Assembly: GCF_947378715.1 (NCBI RefSeq) | Contig: NZ_CANCLE010000019.1 | Location: forward strand, 1 to 34,388 | From: Phenylobacterium aquaticum | GTDB lineage: Bacteria; Pseudomonadota; Alphaproteobacteria; Caulobacterales; Caulobacteraceae | Reading direction: 5' to 3' | DNA length: 34,388 nucleotides | Translations under genes and position numbers: made by a program | The notes under the pieces: generated by a model | What the model was told of the DNA's origin: nothing | The model's input: only the letters and a program-made list of their open reading frames with translations | The model's database searches: none | Shown: piece after piece, positions 23,241 to 31,200 of the stretch | Layout: every line of letters starts with the position of its first letter | Numbering within the stretch: the first letter of the stretch is position 1

Positions 23241-23936
23241 ATGAACGAGCACATCGTCAAGTCCTACGAGGACGAACTGAACACCCTGACCGCCGAATGC
23301 GCGCGGATGGGCGGCCTGACCGAGGCCGCCGTGGCCGACAGCCTGGACGCGGTGATCAAGCGCGACCGGGCGCTGGCCGACGCCATTGTCGAGCGCGATG
23401 AGCGCCTTGACGTCCTGCAGGCCGATATCGAGCGCAAGGCGATCCGGCTGATCGCGCTGCGCCAGCCCATGGCCAACGACCTGCGCCGCACCGTGGCGGC
23501 GATGAAGATCGCCACCAATCTGGAGCGTTGCGGCGACCTGGCCAAGAACATCGCCAAGCGCACCCTGATCCTGGCCGACGCCGAGCCCATGGCCCCCCTG
23601 ACCCGTTCGATCGAGCGCATGGGGCGACTGGTCTGCGGCCGGCTGAAGGACGTGCTGGACGCCTACACCTCCTCGGACGTCGATCGCGCCATCCTGGTCT
23701 GGACCCGCGATGACGAGGTGGACGAGCACTATAACAGCCTGTTCCGCGAGCTGCTGACCTACATGATGGGCGATCCGCGCACGATCACTGCCTGCGCGCA
23801 TCTGTTGTTCGTGGCCAAGAACCTGGAACGGATCGGCGACCACGCCACCAACATCGCCGAGATCATCCACTACGAGATCACCGGCGACGAGATGATCTCG
23901 GCCGACCGACCCAAGACCGACGCTCTGCGCGCCTAG
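23241..23936 (+). CDS. phoU: Phosphate signalling regulator PhoU
   Basis: A 231-residue all-helical protein with two PhoU repeats, each carrying a metal-binding motif: NLERCGDLAKNIAKR (first) and NLERIGDHATNIAE (second). It links the Pst transporter with PhoR and damps signalling when phosphate is plentiful. A GAGGA stretch stands before the ATG at 23241. It lies ten bases after pstB and eleven before phoB, in the same operon. The length is normal for the family. Confidence 0.96.
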   Translation: MNEHIVKSYEDELNTLTAECARMGGLTEAAVADSLDAVIKRDRALADAIVERDERLDVLQADIERKAIRLIALRQPMANDLRRTVAAMKIATNLERCGDLAKNIAKRTLILADAEPMAPLTRSIERMGRLVCGRLKDVLDAYTSSDVDRAILVWTRDDEVDEHYNSLFRELLTYMMGDPRTITACAHLLFVAKNLERIGDHATNIAEIIHYEITGDEMISADRPKTDALRA

Positions 23937-23947
23937 GAGCAGCTGAC

Positions 23948-24640
23948 GTGATCCCGTTCATCCTGGTGGTCGAGGACGAGGACGCCCTCTCCACCCTGCT
24001 GCAGTACAACCTCGACAAGGAGGGCTACGACGTCGTCGTGGCCGCCGACGGCGAGGAGGCGCTGACGCTGGCCAGCGAGCGCCTGCCCGACCTGATCGTG
24101 CTCGACTGGATGCTGCCCAAGGTCTCCGGCATCGAGGTCTGCCGCCGGCTGCGCCAGCGCACTGAGAGCCGCAACGTGCCGATCATCATGCTCACCGCCC
24201 GCAGCGAGGAGAGCGACCGGATCCGCGGCCTCGACACCGGGGCCGACGACTATGTGGTCAAGCCCTTCGCCATGAGCGAACTGTCGGCTCGCATCCGCGC
24301 CGTGCTGCGCCGCATCCGGCCGGGCCTGGCCGAGGACCGGGTGTCGATCGGCGACCTGATCATGGATCGGGTGGCTCACCGGGTGAAGCGCCAGGGCAAG
24401 GAGATCCATCTGGGGCCGACCGAGTTCCGGCTGCTGGACTATCTGATGCAACATCCGGGGCGGGTGTTCTCCCGCGAGCAGCTGCTGGACGCGGTCTGGG
24501 GCTCGGACGTCTATGTCGAGGCCCGCACCGTCGACGTCCATATCGGCCGTCTGCGCAAGGCGCTGAACCGTGACGACGTGATGAGCGACCCGATCCGCAC
24601 CGTGCGATCGGCCGGCTACTCCCTGGACATGGACGCCTAG
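23948..24640 (+). CDS. phoB: Phosphate regulon response regulator PhoB
   Basis: A 230-residue OmpR-class regulator that binds PHO boxes once phosphorylated by PhoR. The receiver domain has the acidic pair (VVEDEDA, residues 7-13), the phosphoacceptor Asp53 (VLDWMLPK), the conserved Thr (MLTARSEE) and Lys (YVVKPF). The C-terminal winged-helix domain reads GPTEFRLLDYLMQHPGRVFSREQLL, then RTVDVHIGRLRKAL and IRTVRSAGYSLD. The start is GTG at 23948, preceded by AGGAG at the phoU stop. Its targets probably include the PHO boxes at 18062 and 19508. Confidence 0.96.
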   Translation: MIPFILVVEDEDALSTLLQYNLDKEGYDVVVAADGEEALTLASERLPDLIVLDWMLPKVSGIEVCRRLRQRTESRNVPIIMLTARSEESDRIRGLDTGADDYVVKPFAMSELSARIRAVLRRIRPGLAEDRVSIGDLIMDRVAHRVKRQGKEIHLGPTEFRLLDYLMQHPGRVFSREQLLDAVWGSDVYVEARTVDVHIGRLRKALNRDDVMSDPIRTVRSAGYSLDMDA

Positions 24641-24651
24641 TCCAGACCGGC

Positions 24652-24680
24652 TTGACCCGGGGCGCGCCGCGCGCGAAAGC
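24652..24680 (+). promoter_or_regulatory. Candidate promoter for a leaderless purD mRNA
   Basis: TTGACCC (24652-24658), 14 bases, then GCGAAAGC (24673-24680). The -35 matches the Caulobacter consensus at 6 of 7 positions; the -10 has two mismatches. Transcription would start within a base or two of the ATG at 24689. The stretch also contains CCCGGGGC (24656) and GCCCCGGG (24679-24686), an inverted repeat that could instead fold as a hairpin right before the start codon. Confidence 0.45.
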
Positions 24681-24688
24681 CCCGGGCC

Positions 24689-25960
24689 ATGAACATCCTT
24701 CTCGTGGGTTCGGGCGGGCGTGAACACGCCCTGGCCTGGAAGATCGCCGCCTCGCCGCTCACCGCCCGCCTGGTGATTGCGCCGGGCAATCCCGGCATGG
24801 CGGCCCTGGGCGACCTGCGCGCGGTCTCGGCGACCGACGTGCCCGGGCTGGTGGCCCTGGCGCTCGAGATGGCCGCCGACCTGGTGGTGATCGGACCGGA
24901 GGTCTCGGTGGAGGCCGGCCTCGCCGACGCCCTGGAGAAGGCCGAGATCTCCTGCTTCGGCCCGGTGGCCGCCGCCGGCCAGTTGGAAAGCTCCAAGGCC
25001 TTCACCAAGGCCTTCACCGACCGCCACGGCCTGCCCACGGCCGGCTACAAGGTGTTCGAGGACGCCGGCCTGGCCAAGGCCGGCCTCGCTGGCTTCAAGC
25101 CACCCTATGTGATCAAGGCCGACGGCCTGGCGGCCGGCAAGGGCGTGGTGATCGCGCAAGACCTGGCCGAAGCCGAGGCGGCGATCGACGACGTGCTCGG
25201 CGGCCGGTTCGGCGGGGCGGGCGCCCGGGTGGTGGTCGAGGAGTTCCTGGTGGGCGAGATCGGCTCGCTGTTCGCGCTTTGCGACGGCAAGACCTCGATC
25301 CTGTTCGGCCACGCCCAGGACCACAAGGCCGCCTTCGACGGCGAGCAAGGCCCCAATACCGGCGGCATGGGCACCTATTCTCCGGCGCCGGTCTTCACCC
25401 CGGAACTGACCGAACAGGTCCGCACGCGCCTGGCCGAGCCGGCCTTCGCCGGCATCGCCGCCGAGGGCGCGCCCTATCGCGGGGCGCTGTTCGTGGAACT
25501 GATGGCCACGGCTGACGGCCCCAAGCTGGTCGAGTTCAATGTGCGATTCGGCGATCCGGAGTGCCAGGTCCTGATGCTGCGGCTGGAGAGCGACCTGGTC
25601 CCCTATCTGCTGGCCTGCGCCACCGGGCAGCTGGATATCATGCCCGCGCCGGTCTGGCGCGACGAGGCGGCGGTCTGCGTGGTGCTGGCGGCCAAGGGCT
25701 ATCCCGACGCGCCGGAGACCGGGAGCGAGATCAAGGGCGCCGAGGCCGACTTCGGTCCCGATGTGGTGGTGTTCCACGCCGGAACCCGCCGCGATCCCGA
25801 CGGCACGCTCAGGGCCTCTGGCGGACGGGTGCTGAACGTCTGCGCCCGGGGACCGGACCTGAAGACCGCCCGCGACCGCGCCTATGCGGCGGTGGCCGCA
25901 ATCGACTGGCCCGGCGGCTTCCACCGCACGGATATCGGCTGGCGCGTCCTGGGGCGCTGA
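24689..25960 (+). CDS. purD: Phosphoribosylamine-glycine ligase
   Basis: A 423-residue ATP-grasp enzyme for the second step of purine synthesis, joining phosphoribosylamine and glycine at the cost of ATP. Marks in order: LLVGSGGREHALAWKI at the N terminus, VVIGPEVSVEAGLAD, SKAFTKAFTDRHGLPTAGY, the ATP-grasp segment YVIKADGLAAGKGVVI, DHKAAFDGEQGPNTGGMGTYSP (the purD signature) and VEFNVRFGDPECQVLMLRL with metal-binding residues. Length is typical. No ribosome-binding site precedes the ATG, which fits the leaderless promoter at 24652. It is probably transcribed apart from phoB. Confidence 0.96.
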   Translation: MNILLVGSGGREHALAWKIAASPLTARLVIAPGNPGMAALGDLRAVSATDVPGLVALALEMAADLVVIGPEVSVEAGLADALEKAEISCFGPVAAAGQLESSKAFTKAFTDRHGLPTAGYKVFEDAGLAKAGLAGFKPPYVIKADGLAAGKGVVIAQDLAEAEAAIDDVLGGRFGGAGARVVVEEFLVGEIGSLFALCDGKTSILFGHAQDHKAAFDGEQGPNTGGMGTYSPAPVFTPELTEQVRTRLAEPAFAGIAAEGAPYRGALFVELMATADGPKLVEFNVRFGDPECQVLMLRLESDLVPYLLACATGQLDIMPAPVWRDEAAVCVVLAAKGYPDAPETGSEIKGAEADFGPDVVVFHAGTRRDPDGTLRASGGRVLNVCARGPDLKTARDRAYAAVAAIDWPGGFHRTDIGWRVLGR

Positions 25961-25968
25961 CGGCCTGC

Positions 25969-25991
25969 GAATTTTTCCCTGAGAATTTTTC
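25969..25991 (+). repeat. Short direct repeat GAATTTTTC x2
   Basis: GAATTTTTC at 25969-25977 and again at 25983-25991, 14 bases apart, in an AT-rich patch right after purD. T-rich tracts on the plus strand could help end transcription, though there is no stem before them. The role is unknown. Confidence 0.35.
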
Positions 25992-26021
25992 GAAGACTCG
26001 GTCTGTTCCGTAGCGTCGTGC

Positions 26022-26050
26022 TTGCCCGGCCCCGGGGCGGATCGATAAGG
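26022..26050 (+). promoter_or_regulatory. Weak promoter candidate before the phosphotransferase gene
   Basis: TTGCCC (26022-26027), 17 bases, then ATAAGG (26045-26050). It is the only promoter-like pair I can see in the 127 bases between purD and the next gene; the match is modest. Confidence 0.25.
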
Positions 26051-26087
26051 TGCTTTCAAACAAGCGTAAGAGATGACGGGAAACGCC

Positions 26088-27155
26088 ATGGCCGACGCCG
26101 CCGAGCAGCAGCGCGAACAGCTGAACACGGGCACCAAGGACGTGGCCGAGAGCCACCGCTTTGACGAAGCCGCCCTGGCCGCCTGGATGGCCGCCAATGT
26201 GGAGGGCTTTGAGGGGCCGCTGGAGGTCCGCCAGTTCAAGGGCGGCCAGTCCAACCCGACCTACCAGCTGGTCACGCCGAACAAGAAATACGTCATGCGG
26301 CGCAAGCCGCCCGGCAAGCTCCTGCCCTCGGCCCACGCCGTGGACCGCGAGTACAAGGTGATCACCGCCCTCTATCCCACCGGCTTCCCGGTGGCCCGCT
26401 CCTGGGGCCTGTGCACCGACGACGCGGTGATCGGCACCATGTTCTATGTGATGGACATGGTCGAAGGCCGGATCCTGTGGGACCAGTCCCTGCCGGCCTA
26501 TGAGCCGGCCGAGCGCCACGCCATCTACATGGCCAAGCTCAAGACGCTGGCCGACCTGCACAACACCGATGTCGAGGCCGTCGGCCTCTCCGACTATGGC
26601 CGCCCCGGCAACTATATGGGTCGCCAGGTCGATCGCTGGACCAAGCAGTACCGCGCCTCGGAGACGGTGAAGATCGACGAGATCGAGCGGCTGATCGAAT
26701 ATCTGCCCGCCTCGGTCCCGGCCCAGGAACGCACCTCGGTGGTGCATGGCGACTACCGTCTCGACAACATGGTGCTGCACCCGACCGAGCCCAAGGTGAT
26801 CGCCGTGCTGGACTGGGAGTTGTCGACCCTGGGCGAGCCGCTGGCCGACTTCACCTATCTGCTGATGAACTGGGTCAATGGCGGCGTCGCCCAGATCCCG
26901 GACCTCAAGGCTCACGGCATTCCGACCCTGGAGGAATATGTCGCCGAATATTGCCGGCTGACCGGCCGCGCAGGCCTGCCGGAGGTCAACTGGTTCTTCG
27001 CCTATAACAGCTTCCGCCTGGCCGGCATCCTGCAGGGGATCGTGGGTCGGGTGCGTGACGGCACCGCCAACAGCCCGCAGGCTGCGGCCATGGCCGAGCG
27101 GGTGCCATTGCTGGCCAAGGCCGGCTGGGCCTTCGCCCAGAAGGCCGGCGCCTAG
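26088..27155 (+). CDS. Phosphotransferase family protein (APH-fold, ACAD10/11 N-terminal-like)
   Basis: About 355 residues with an aminoglycoside-phosphotransferase/choline-kinase fold. The N lobe holds FKGGQSNPTYQL (nucleotide loop) and YVMRRKPPGKLLPSAHAVDREY; the catalytic loop is VVHGDYRLDNMVL; the metal-binding Asp is in VIAVLDWELSTLGEPLADFTYLLMNW. This form resembles the kinase domain fused to acyl-CoA dehydrogenases in ACAD10/11 and its stand-alone bacterial relatives, thought to phosphorylate hydroxyacyl-CoA. The substrate here is unproved. Two starts are possible: ATG at 26088, preceded by GGGA, or ATG at 26073, five codons upstream with weaker spacing. Confidence 0.85.
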   Translation: MADAAEQQREQLNTGTKDVAESHRFDEAALAAWMAANVEGFEGPLEVRQFKGGQSNPTYQLVTPNKKYVMRRKPPGKLLPSAHAVDREYKVITALYPTGFPVARSWGLCTDDAVIGTMFYVMDMVEGRILWDQSLPAYEPAERHAIYMAKLKTLADLHNTDVEAVGLSDYGRPGNYMGRQVDRWTKQYRASETVKIDEIERLIEYLPASVPAQERTSVVHGDYRLDNMVLHPTEPKVIAVLDWELSTLGEPLADFTYLLMNWVNGGVAQIPDLKAHGIPTLEEYVAEYCRLTGRAGLPEVNWFFAYNSFRLAGILQGIVGRVRDGTANSPQAAAMAERVPLLAKAGWAFAQKAGA

Positions 27156-27204
27156 AGCGCATCAGGGCCAGGTGGACACCGGTTAGCCCGTCCCGCGCGC
27201 TCTA
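27153..27204. repeat. Intergenic palindromic element between converging genes
   Basis: TAGAGCGC (27153-27160) and GCGCTCTA (27197-27204) are perfect inverted ends that overlap the stop codons of both converging genes. Inside is GGTGGACACCGGTT, itself a short inverted sequence (GGTG-GA-CACC). The layout resembles the AGCGCAT...CCGGTT...GCGCT intergenic repeat families known in alphaproteobacteria. It could be a bidirectional terminator. Confidence 0.55.
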
Positions 27205-28209
27205 AGGGATCAAGGGGGCGAGCAGGGCGTCCAGCGCCGCCTCGTCCTCAAACACGCAGCGGACCGGCCAGGCTGTGACCCGCGCCCGCCAGGCCGGCGG
27301 CAGCCGCACCCAGTCCTTCTCGGTGGTCACCAGGCCGGCGCCCAGGCGCCGGGCCTGGGCGGCCAGGGCCTTCAGGGTCGCCGGATCATAGGCCATGTGG
27401 TCGGGGAAGCTGGCGAAGTCCTTCAGGTCGCAGCCGGCGGCCTTCAGGGCGCGCTCAACCTTCCAGGGCTTGCCGATGCCGGCGAAGCCCAGCTGCGGCC
27501 CGGTGGGGGGCGGGGCGTCCGGGACCACATGGGCGATCAGCACCGGGGTCGTCCCGAACACCGCCAGCAGCTCCGGATCGGCCGTCGCCAGGTCGTCCGG
27601 CAGCATCAGGATCACCGCGTCCGCGCGGGCCAGGCCCACGGCCAGGGGTTCGCGCAAGGGGCCGGCGGGGAACACCGAACCGTCGCCCAGCGGCCATTCG
27701 CCATTGCGGGTCTCGCCGTCGACCACCACCAAGGACAGGGCCTTCTTCAGGCCGGGGTTCTGATGGCCGTCGTCCATGACCACGACCTGGGCGCCGGCCT
27801 GGCCGGCGGCGCGGGCCCCGGCCGCGCGGTCGCGGGCGATCCAGATGGGGGCGTCGGCGGCCAGCATCAGCGGCTCGTCCCCGACCTCGGCGGTGGTGTG
27901 CAGGGCCGGATCGACCTGCAAGGGCCCGGCGAGCGACCCGCCATAGCCCCGCGACAGCCCATGGGCCGCGACGCCCTGGAGGCTCAGCCGCCGCAACAGT
28001 TCGCGCACCACCGGGGTCTTGCCCACCCCGCCGGCGGTCAGGTTGCCGACGCAGATCACCGGAACCCCGGCGTCGACCGGATGGGCGCGGGCGATCCGGC
28101 GCGCCGTCACCGCCGCCCAGATCCAGGACAGGGGCTTCAGCAGGGCGCGCGCCACCGGGGCCGGGGCGCCCGATCGCACATACCACCAGCGGGGCGTGGG
28201 CAGCTTCAT
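27202..28209 (-). CDS. lpxK: Tetraacyldisaccharide 4'-kinase
   Basis: A 335-residue inner-membrane-associated kinase that adds the 4'-phosphate to the lipid A disaccharide. The N terminus is typical (TPRWWYVRSGAPAPVARALLKPLSWIW, membrane-binding). The P-loop is VGNLTAGGVGKTP at about residues 54-66. HGLSRGYGG, EVGDEPLMLA and the catalytic/metal segment VVMDDGHQNP follow, with TTEKDWVRLP near the C terminus. The start overlaps the waaA stop by four bases. It is the last gene of the leftward LPS operon and ends in the palindromic element at 27153. Confidence 0.96.
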   Translation of the reverse strand: MKLPTPRWWYVRSGAPAPVARALLKPLSWIWAAVTARRIARAHPVDAGVPVICVGNLTAGGVGKTPVVRELLRRLSLQGVAAHGLSRGYGGSLAGPLQVDPALHTTAEVGDEPLMLAADAPIWIARDRAAGARAAGQAGAQVVVMDDGHQNPGLKKALSLVVVDGETRNGEWPLGDGSVFPAGPLREPLAVGLARADAVILMLPDDLATADPELLAVFGTTPVLIAHVVPDAPPPTGPQLGFAGIGKPWKVERALKAAGCDLKDFASFPDHMAYDPATLKALAAQARRLGAGLVTTEKDWVRLPPAWRARVTAWPVRCVFEDEAALDALLAPLIP

Positions 28210-29462
28210 GGGCGCAGCAGGGGTTGGATCAGGGTCAGCGCCTGGTCGAGCGCCGCGCCCTGGCGCTCGGCATAGTCGAGGCCGGCCTCGCCGATCCTGC
28301 GCGCGATGGCCGGATAGTCGATCAGGCCGGCGATGTGGCGGACAAGCGCGGCTTCGTCGGCCGCCTCGAGGGCGGCGACCTCGGCGAACATCTCGTCATA
28401 GACAGCGCGGGCGTTGAAGGCGTGCGGGCCGGTGACCACGGCGACGCCGAGCCGGGCGGGCTCCAGCGGATTATGGCCGCCGACGCCGGGCAGGAAGCTG
28501 CCGCCCATGATCGCCGCCCGGGCCAGGCGGAAGAACAGCCCCATCTCCCCCAGGGTGTCGGCCAGATAGACGCCGGCGTCCGGGGTCGCGCCCTCGCTGC
28601 GGCGGGTGACGGTGAAGCCCTGGGCGGCCAGGGCGGCGGCGATCTCGCCGGCGCGCTCGGGGTGGCGCGGGGCGATGACCAGCAGGGCGTCGCGCTCCGT
28701 CGCCTGGACGGCGCGGGCGATGATCTCCTCCTCGCCGGGATGGGTGCTGGCGGCCAGGATCACGGGACGTTCGCCGATCATCCCGCGCAGCCGCGCGAGT
28801 TCGGCGGCGTCGCAGGGCAGGGGGCCGCCGGCCAGCTTGAGACTGAGGAACGGCCCGACGCGGGCGCCCAGCCGGGTCAGGCGCGCGGCGGTCTCGGCCT
28901 CCTGCGGCAGGACGAGGTCGAAGGCTGACAACAGGGTGCGGGCGGCGGCGGGCACCCGACCCCAGCCCCGGGCGCTGGCCTTGGTCATCCGGGCGGAGAT
29001 CAGGGCCAGGCGAATCCGGCGCGCCTGGGCGGCGAGGACCATGTTGGGCCACAGTTCGCTCTCGACGAAGATGGCGAGGCGGGGGCGCCAGTGGTTGAGA
29101 AACCGGACCACCGCGCGCGGGCCGTCGATGGGCGCGTACTGGTGGATCACGCCGGGCGGCAGGCGCCTGGCCAGGAGCTCGGCTGAGGTGCGTGTGCCCG
29201 AGGTGACCAGCAGGCGGGTCTGCGGCGACCGTTCGCTCAAGGCTTCGATCAGGGGCAACAGGGACAGGCTCTCGCCGACGCTTACTCCGTGCAGCCAGAC
29301 GAGAGGACCGTCGGGCACGGCGTGTGATGGCTTGCCCAGCCGCTCACCCAGTCGGGTGGGGTCTTCCTTGCCGGCGGCGGCGCGGCGGCGCAGCAGCAGC
29401 GGCGCCAGGGGCTCCAGCAGGCCGGTGGCCGCGCCGTAGAGCGCGAGGCTGGCGGGGCGCAA
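28206..29462 (-). CDS. waaA: 3-deoxy-D-manno-octulosonic acid transferase (Kdo transferase)
   Basis: A 418-residue GT30 enzyme that attaches Kdo to lipid A. The N-terminal anchor region is LALYGAATGLLEPLAPLLL. Next come RLGERLG with the conserved glutamate, VWLHGVSVGESLSLLPL, VTSGTRTSAELLARRLP and YAPIDGPRAVVRFL. FVESELWPNMVL, ALISARMT, ASTHPGEEEI, IAPRHPERAGEI and the donor-site MGGSFLPGVGGHNPLEPA complete the family pattern. The start is a TTG at 29462, eleven bases after the stop of the metal exporter; no strong ribosome-binding site is visible, so coupling is likely. Whether it adds one or two Kdo residues is not evident. Confidence 0.96.
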   Translation of the reverse strand: MRPASLALYGAATGLLEPLAPLLLRRRAAAGKEDPTRLGERLGKPSHAVPDGPLVWLHGVSVGESLSLLPLIEALSERSPQTRLLVTSGTRTSAELLARRLPPGVIHQYAPIDGPRAVVRFLNHWRPRLAIFVESELWPNMVLAAQARRIRLALISARMTKASARGWGRVPAAARTLLSAFDLVLPQEAETAARLTRLGARVGPFLSLKLAGGPLPCDAAELARLRGMIGERPVILAASTHPGEEEIIARAVQATERDALLVIAPRHPERAGEIAAALAAQGFTVTRRSEGATPDAGVYLADTLGEMGLFFRLARAAIMGGSFLPGVGGHNPLEPARLGVAVVTGPHAFNARAVYDEMFAEVAALEAADEAALVRHIAGLIDYPAIARRIGEAGLDYAERQGAALDQALTLIQPLLRP

Positions 29463-29472
29463 GGGCGGCCGC

Positions 29473-30462
29473 TCAGACCGTCTCGACGGGCGACAGCTTG
29501 CAACTCGCTGCGTCGCCCGTCTCGATCTGCAGGGTGCAGTGGCCGATGCCGAACTGGTGGGCCAGCCCCTCGCAGGTGGCGTGCAGGAAGCCGTCGGGTT
29601 CGGGATTGGCCGGCCGGGTCAGGTGGACGGTGAGCGCCGTCTCGGTGGTGCTCATGGCCCAGATATGCAGGTCATGGACGTCTGAAACGCCAGGCCGGGC
29701 ATTGAGCCAGGCCTTGACCGCATTGACGTCTATGCCGCGCGGGGCGGCGTCCAGGGCCAGGTCCACCGAATCGCGCAGCAGGGACCAGGTGCCGATGACG
29801 ATCACCACCCCGATGCCGAGGCTCAGCGCCGGGTCGAGCCAGGCCAGCCCACCGGTCACCGCCATCACCGCCGCGCCCGCGACCACGGCCAGGGACACCG
29901 CGGCGTCGCTGGCCATATGCAGGAACGCGCCGCGGGCGTTGAGGTCGTCATGGCCCTTCATGAACATCAGGGCCGTCGCGGTATTGATCACCACCCCGAT
30001 CCCGGCGGTGATCATCACCGGCAGGGTGGCGATGGTCGCGGGCTCCAGCAGGCGGCGCACGGATTCCGAGGCGATGACGCCCACGGCGACCAGCAGCATC
30101 ACCGCATTGGTCAGGGAGGCCAGTATGGTGGCCTTGCGCAGGCCATAGGTCCGCCGCGCGCTGGGCGCGCGCTTGGCCAGCACCGTGGCGCCCCAGGCCA
30201 GCAGCAGGCTGAGCACGTCGGACATGTTGTGGCCGGCGTCGGCCAGCAGGGCGAGGGAGTGTGAAAACAGCCCCGCGCCAACCTCGACCACCACGAAGCC
30301 GAAGTTCAGGGCGATCCCGATGGCGAAGGCGCGGCCAAAGTCCTTGGGCGCATGGCTGTGGCCGCCATGGCTGTGCCCGTGACTGTGCCCATGGTCATGG
30401 CCGTGCCCATGATCATGGCCATGGTCGTGGGAATGGGAGTGGCCGGAGTGATCGTGCGCCAT
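29473..30462 (-). CDS. Cation diffusion facilitator, ZitB/CzcD-like metal exporter
   Basis: A 329-residue inner-membrane exporter, probably for zinc. The first 37 residues hold 17 histidines in HxH-type runs, a metal-binding tail. Six membrane helices follow. The metal site is seen as HNMSD in helix 2 (LLADAGHNMSDVL, His78 and Asp82) and HMASD in helix 5. The C-terminal cytoplasmic domain includes VSDVHDLHIWAMSTTETALTVHL. The ATG at 30462 has AGGG upstream; a GTG five codons earlier (30477) is also possible. It lies inside the LPS operon, 30 bases after the acyltransferase gene and 10 before waaA, an unusual place for a metal exporter. Confidence 0.94.
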   Translation of the reverse strand: MAHDHSGHSHSHDHGHDHGHGHDHGHSHGHSHGGHSHAPKDFGRAFAIGIALNFGFVVVEVGAGLFSHSLALLADAGHNMSDVLSLLLAWGATVLAKRAPSARRTYGLRKATILASLTNAVMLLVAVGVIASESVRRLLEPATIATLPVMITAGIGVVINTATALMFMKGHDDLNARGAFLHMASDAAVSLAVVAGAAVMAVTGGLAWLDPALSLGIGVVIVIGTWSLLRDSVDLALDAAPRGIDVNAVKAWLNARPGVSDVHDLHIWAMSTTETALTVHLTRPANPEPDGFLHATCEGLAHQFGIGHCTLQIETGDAASCKLSPVETV

Positions 30463-30492
30463 GGCCCTGTGTCTCACCGTGAGGTCGTCGGA

Positions 30493-31200
30493 TCAATCGG
30501 CGCGGCGCGCCACCAGCTTTTCCGCCCGGCGTGTAGCATCCGACAGCAGCGCCGACCATTCCGCGATCAGGGATTCAATCTGCGCGTCATCGGCATCCCT
30601 GGGCACGTGGAACGGGCCCTCCCAGACCGTCGCGCCGCGACCGAAGGGCCGCGCGAACATCACCTTGTCCCAGGTGTCGAGCTGGATCGACGGAGCGGCG
30701 GCCAGGCCCATGAGGAACACCGGCGCGCCGGTGCGCTTGGCGATCTGCAGCGAGCCCGAGGCGATCACCTCATTGGGGCCACGCGGGCCGTCCGGGGTCA
30801 CGATCAGCACCCCGCCGTCGCCGACCCAGGTCATGGCCTCGCGGAAGGCGGCGACCACGGCGCGGGCCTTGGCGGAATCGCCCTTCTTGGCCGAGGAGGC
30901 GCGGATGGCCGGGAAGCGGGCGCGGGCCAGGGCCTGGGCGATGAACTCCCCGTCTGAGGACGGCGAGACCAGGCAGCGCAGCTTGGGCTTCTTCCACCAG
31001 ACCTGGCCGATGCCGAGGCAGAGCGGAATGCGGCCATGCCAGAACAGGCCGATGGCCCCCTGGTCGGAGTTGAGCGTCGGTTCGACCTTCTCCAGCCCCA
31101 CATGGGTCCAGCGGGTGGTGCGGCGGATCAGGATCAGATAGCCGGCCAGCATCAGGCCAAGGAAGGCCTGGACGGCGGGGCTGCGCAGGAACTTCTTCAC
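30493..31200 (-). CDS. DUF374 family lysophospholipid-acyltransferase-like protein
   Basis: A 235-residue protein of the DUF374 group within the acyltransferase superfamily. One N-terminal membrane segment (VQAFLGLMLAGYLILI) is followed by FWHGRIPL, which takes the place of the usual HX4D motif, then SPSSDGEFIAQALAR, GGVLIVTPDGPRGP and GAPVFLMGLAA. The start is a GTG at 31200 overlapping the stop of the ABC transporter (GTGA). The family is often found next to lipid A genes, and this gene sits in such an operon, so an acylation or lipid-handling step in envelope building is likely. The exact reaction is not known to me. Confidence 0.87.
   Translation of the reverse strand: MKKFLRSPAVQAFLGLMLAGYLILIRRTTRWTHVGLEKVEPTLNSDQGAIGLFWHGRIPLCLGIGQVWWKKPKLRCLVSPSSDGEFIAQALARARFPAIRASSAKKGDSAKARAVVAAFREAMTWVGDGGVLIVTPDGPRGPNEVIASGSLQIAKRTGAPVFLMGLAAAPSIQLDTWDKVMFARPFGRGATVWEGPFHVPRDADDAQIESLIAEWSALLSDATRRAEKLVARRAD

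Noticed and set aside
23933..26254. A 773-residue minus-strand frame opposite phoB and purD
   Set aside because: phoB and purD carry complete catalytic motifs on the plus strand; the antisense product is low-complexity.
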